A stretch of DNA of 64,000 bases from Emticicia oligotrophica DSM 17448 (GTDB lineage Bacteria; Bacteroidota; Bacteroidia; Cytophagales; Spirosomataceae). Under the pieces are notes generated by a model. The model saw only the letters and a program-made list of their open reading frames with translations. It was not told where the DNA came from and did no database searches. Positions 62,205 through 64,000 of the stretch are shown one piece after another. Made by a program: the position numbers and the translations under genes. Location: positions 496,001-560,000 of the forward strand of contig NC_018748.1 of NCBI RefSeq assembly GCF_000263195.1, in the 5' to 3' direction. Positions within the stretch are counted from its first letter, which is position 1, and the number at the start of each line of letters is the position of its first letter.

Positions 62205-63920
62205 ATGATTAATAATATTATAAAAAATATAGCTCAGTCTCAAAGAACAGCACTTAAAAACGTGTTCTCTTCTTTTGGGAAATGTATTAGCTTAGTAATT
62301 GTACTATTGATTCCACTTTTTTCGTTCGGACAAAAACCTCTTAATCCACCACCAGCGGCCACCCCTAATACAAAAATCAATTTATTAAGTGCAGATAGCT
62401 TAATAGGTGTTAATCAACAACCTTTTTATACAAGACAATTCTTAGGTAATGTTTCTTTTGCCCACCGTGGAGCCGTTTTATATTGCCAAACTGCTACACA
62501 AAATGAAACAACAAATACCTTAGAGGCTTTCGGGAAAATTAGAATTGTGCAAGGCGATACGCTTACAATTACTGGTGATACGCTCTATTATGATGGGAAC
62601 ACACGTTTTGCCAGAGTATTAGGAAAAAAAGTAGTTCTAACAGATAAAAAAGTAAGTCTTACAACACGTGTAGTAGAATATGATATTCAGAAAAACCGTG
62701 CTTATTATCCAGTTCGAGGAGTAATTGTGCAAGATTCGAGTATTTTAAAAAGTGAAAAAGGTTTTTATAATACTCGAAGCAAGATTTTTAATTACAAGGA
62801 AAACGTAGAAATTACAAATCCTAAATACACCATTACATCAGACAGTTTGCAGTACAATGCACGCACCAAAATGGCACTTTTCAAAGCTCCTACGCTCATT
62901 AAAAGCAAAGATGGAGATATCATAGCAAATGCTGGAAGTACCTATAATACTCAAACCCAACAATCTAATTTTAAGGGTCGTTCTAAAATTGTCAATGAAG
63001 ATTATACACTTACTGGCGATACTTTAAGTTTCGACCAAAAAACCGAGTCGGGTTTTGCCAAAGGAAACGTAGAATTGGTCTCTAAGAAGGATAAAGTTAT
63101 CTTAAACGGGCTAATGGGTGTGCGTGATGGCAAAGCAGGTTTTACTAAAATAATGGGCAATGCCCTTATGCGAAATACCTCTGAAAGAGATACGCTTTTC
63201 CTAAGAGCCGATACCCTTTATGCCTATGAGCGAAAGGATTCATTAATAGTAAAAACTGATTCCTTGAAACTAGGCAAAAAGGAGGAGAAAAGTAACGCAT
63301 CGAAAATGGAGAAACTATTAGCGTTCGGGCACGTAAAAGTGTTTCGTACAGATATTCAAAGTCGCTGTGATTCACTGCTTTATGACTTGAAAGATTCGGT
63401 AATTCATTTTTTTAGCAAGCCGATTATTTGGAATGATAAAAATCAATCCGAGGCCGATACAATTCACGTATATATGAAAAATAACAAAGTAAATCGCATG
63501 TATATGATTAATAAAGGCTTTGTTATTGCGAAGGATACGGTTCAGAATTTTAATCAAATTAAGGGTAGAAAGATTTCGGCAACTTTCAACGCCCAAAACC
63601 GAATAGAAAATGTGGTAGTTGAAGGAAACGGTGAAAGTATCTATTATGCACTTGATGATAAAAATAAACTTATCGGTGTAAATAGAGTCGAATGTAGCAA
63701 AATGAATATGAAGTTTAAAGAAAATCAAATAAACCGAATAGCATTTTTAGGAAAGCCCGACGCCAAGCTTGTTCCACCAACCGAGTTGACTAATGATAGT
63801 AATCGCTTAGATGGATTTGAGTGGCGTGAAAAAGAAAAACCAACCAAAGAAGAAGTGCTGGGCATGAAAATTGTATTAAAAAAAGAAGAGCCCAAAAACC
63901 AAAAAGAGCCTCAAAAATAG
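62205..63920 (+). CDS. OstA-like (LptA/LptD N-domain) protein
   Basis: This protein has 571 residues from ATG 62205. The signal peptide is preceded by a longer basic region (CISLVIVLLIPLFSFGQ). The mature protein is a run of beta-jellyroll OstA repeats: TLTITGDTLYYDGNTRFARV, VVEYDIQKNRAYYPV, YTITSDSLQYNARTKMALF, YTLTGDTLSFDQKTESGFAKGNVEL. It ends in a charged Lys/Glu tail. Such proteins form the periplasmic bridge that carries lipopolysaccharide to the outer membrane. At this length it is longer than LptA and lacks the LptD barrel, as is usual for the Bacteroidota OstA-like family. Confidence 0.9.
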   Translation: MINNIIKNIAQSQRTALKNVFSSFGKCISLVIVLLIPLFSFGQKPLNPPPAATPNTKINLLSADSLIGVNQQPFYTRQFLGNVSFAHRGAVLYCQTATQNETTNTLEAFGKIRIVQGDTLTITGDTLYYDGNTRFARVLGKKVVLTDKKVSLTTRVVEYDIQKNRAYYPVRGVIVQDSSILKSEKGFYNTRSKIFNYKENVEITNPKYTITSDSLQYNARTKMALFKAPTLIKSKDGDIIANAGSTYNTQTQQSNFKGRSKIVNEDYTLTGDTLSFDQKTESGFAKGNVELVSKKDKVILNGLMGVRDGKAGFTKIMGNALMRNTSERDTLFLRADTLYAYERKDSLIVKTDSLKLGKKEEKSNASKMEKLLAFGHVKVFRTDIQSRCDSLLYDLKDSVIHFFSKPIIWNDKNQSEADTIHVYMKNNKVNRMYMINKGFVIAKDTVQNFNQIKGRKISATFNAQNRIENVVVEGNGESIYYALDDKNKLIGVNRVECSKMNMKFKENQINRIAFLGKPDAKLVPPTELTNDSNRLDGFEWREKEKPTKEEVLGMKIVLKKEEPKNQKEPQK

Positions 63921-63946
63921 CCAAACGAAAAAAAGTTTCCTTTTAT

Positions 63947-63976
63947 TGCAACCTTTTGGCTTAAAAATGAGTCTTA
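63947..63976 (+). promoter_or_regulatory. Possible ECF-sigma-type promoter at right edge
   Basis: TGCAACCTTTT (63947-63957) and GTCTTA (63971-63976), 13 bp apart, resemble the -35/-10 pair of ECF sigma promoters in Bacteroidota. The gene it would drive lies beyond the window. An ATG at 63967 opens a frame but would precede the transcript start. Confidence 0.35.
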
Positions 63977-64000
63977 TACATAAAATCCTTTTTTTAATTT

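Overview
The window is low-GC Bacteroidota DNA, most likely from the order Cytophagales (an Emticicia-like genus is my guess, not established). The reasons are the many N-terminal signal peptides ending in AQ or in short lipoboxes, several promoters of the Bacteroidota type (TAnnTTTG at -7, sometimes with TTTG about 20 bp upstream), GH97, OstA-like and PorE-like proteins, and gene neighbourhoods typical of that phylum. I recognised no tRNA, rRNA, CRISPR array or prophage.

Left third (1-20 kb). After a truncated alpha/beta hydrolase and a lipocalin-like lipoprotein comes a minus-strand operon running from 15801 down to 1974. It encodes an outer-membrane barrel-like protein, a 1634-residue exported protein with a very long coiled coil, a fibronectin-type secreted protein, and a TANFOR/Fn3-like protein whose C-terminal ~260 residues are a GH19-type (chitinase/lysozyme-like) hydrolase. 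The last gene overlaps the next by ATGA, and two small exported SH3 proteins follow. I read this as a candidate surface effector-delivery locus: a variable peptidoglycan-hydrolase tip with adjacent immunity-like genes. It is the best candidate here for an undescribed system. Two lipoprotein genes lie just upstream.

Middle (17.6-33 kb). Two apparently identical 923-bp IS5-type insertion sequences, each with a 3-bp target duplication, interrupt a lipoprotein gene and an ENPP-type phosphodiesterase gene. In both cases removing the IS and one duplication restores an uninterrupted reading frame, so both insertions look recent. Between them is a two-component system with a TerC-family gene and a small exported protein. 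Two promoters there carry the same array of four 11-bp direct repeats, placed identically upstream of the -7 element, which implies co-regulation by the response regulator. To the right of the broken phosphodiesterase are nucleoside hydrolase, ribokinase, ADP-ribosylglycohydrolase and a GRP-type sugar transporter. With the phosphodiesterase these would make a periplasmic nucleotide/ADP-ribose scavenging route.

Right half (33-64 kb). This part has a MarR-controlled tripartite efflux operon, two ABC exporter halves that look like a heterodimeric pair although 14 kb apart, adenosine deaminase plus a HAD hydrolase divergent from a Crp/Fnr regulator, and a signal-less trypsin-like protease. It continues with an RNA-binding protein/DEAD-box helicase/VF530 operon followed by a cold-shock protein, a GH97 glycosidase, a radical SAM protein, an M42 aminopeptidase, a sortilin-like BNR-repeat protein, a PorE-like OmpA protein, and tilS divergent from an OstA-like gene. 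A likely ECF-sigma-type promoter sits at the right edge.
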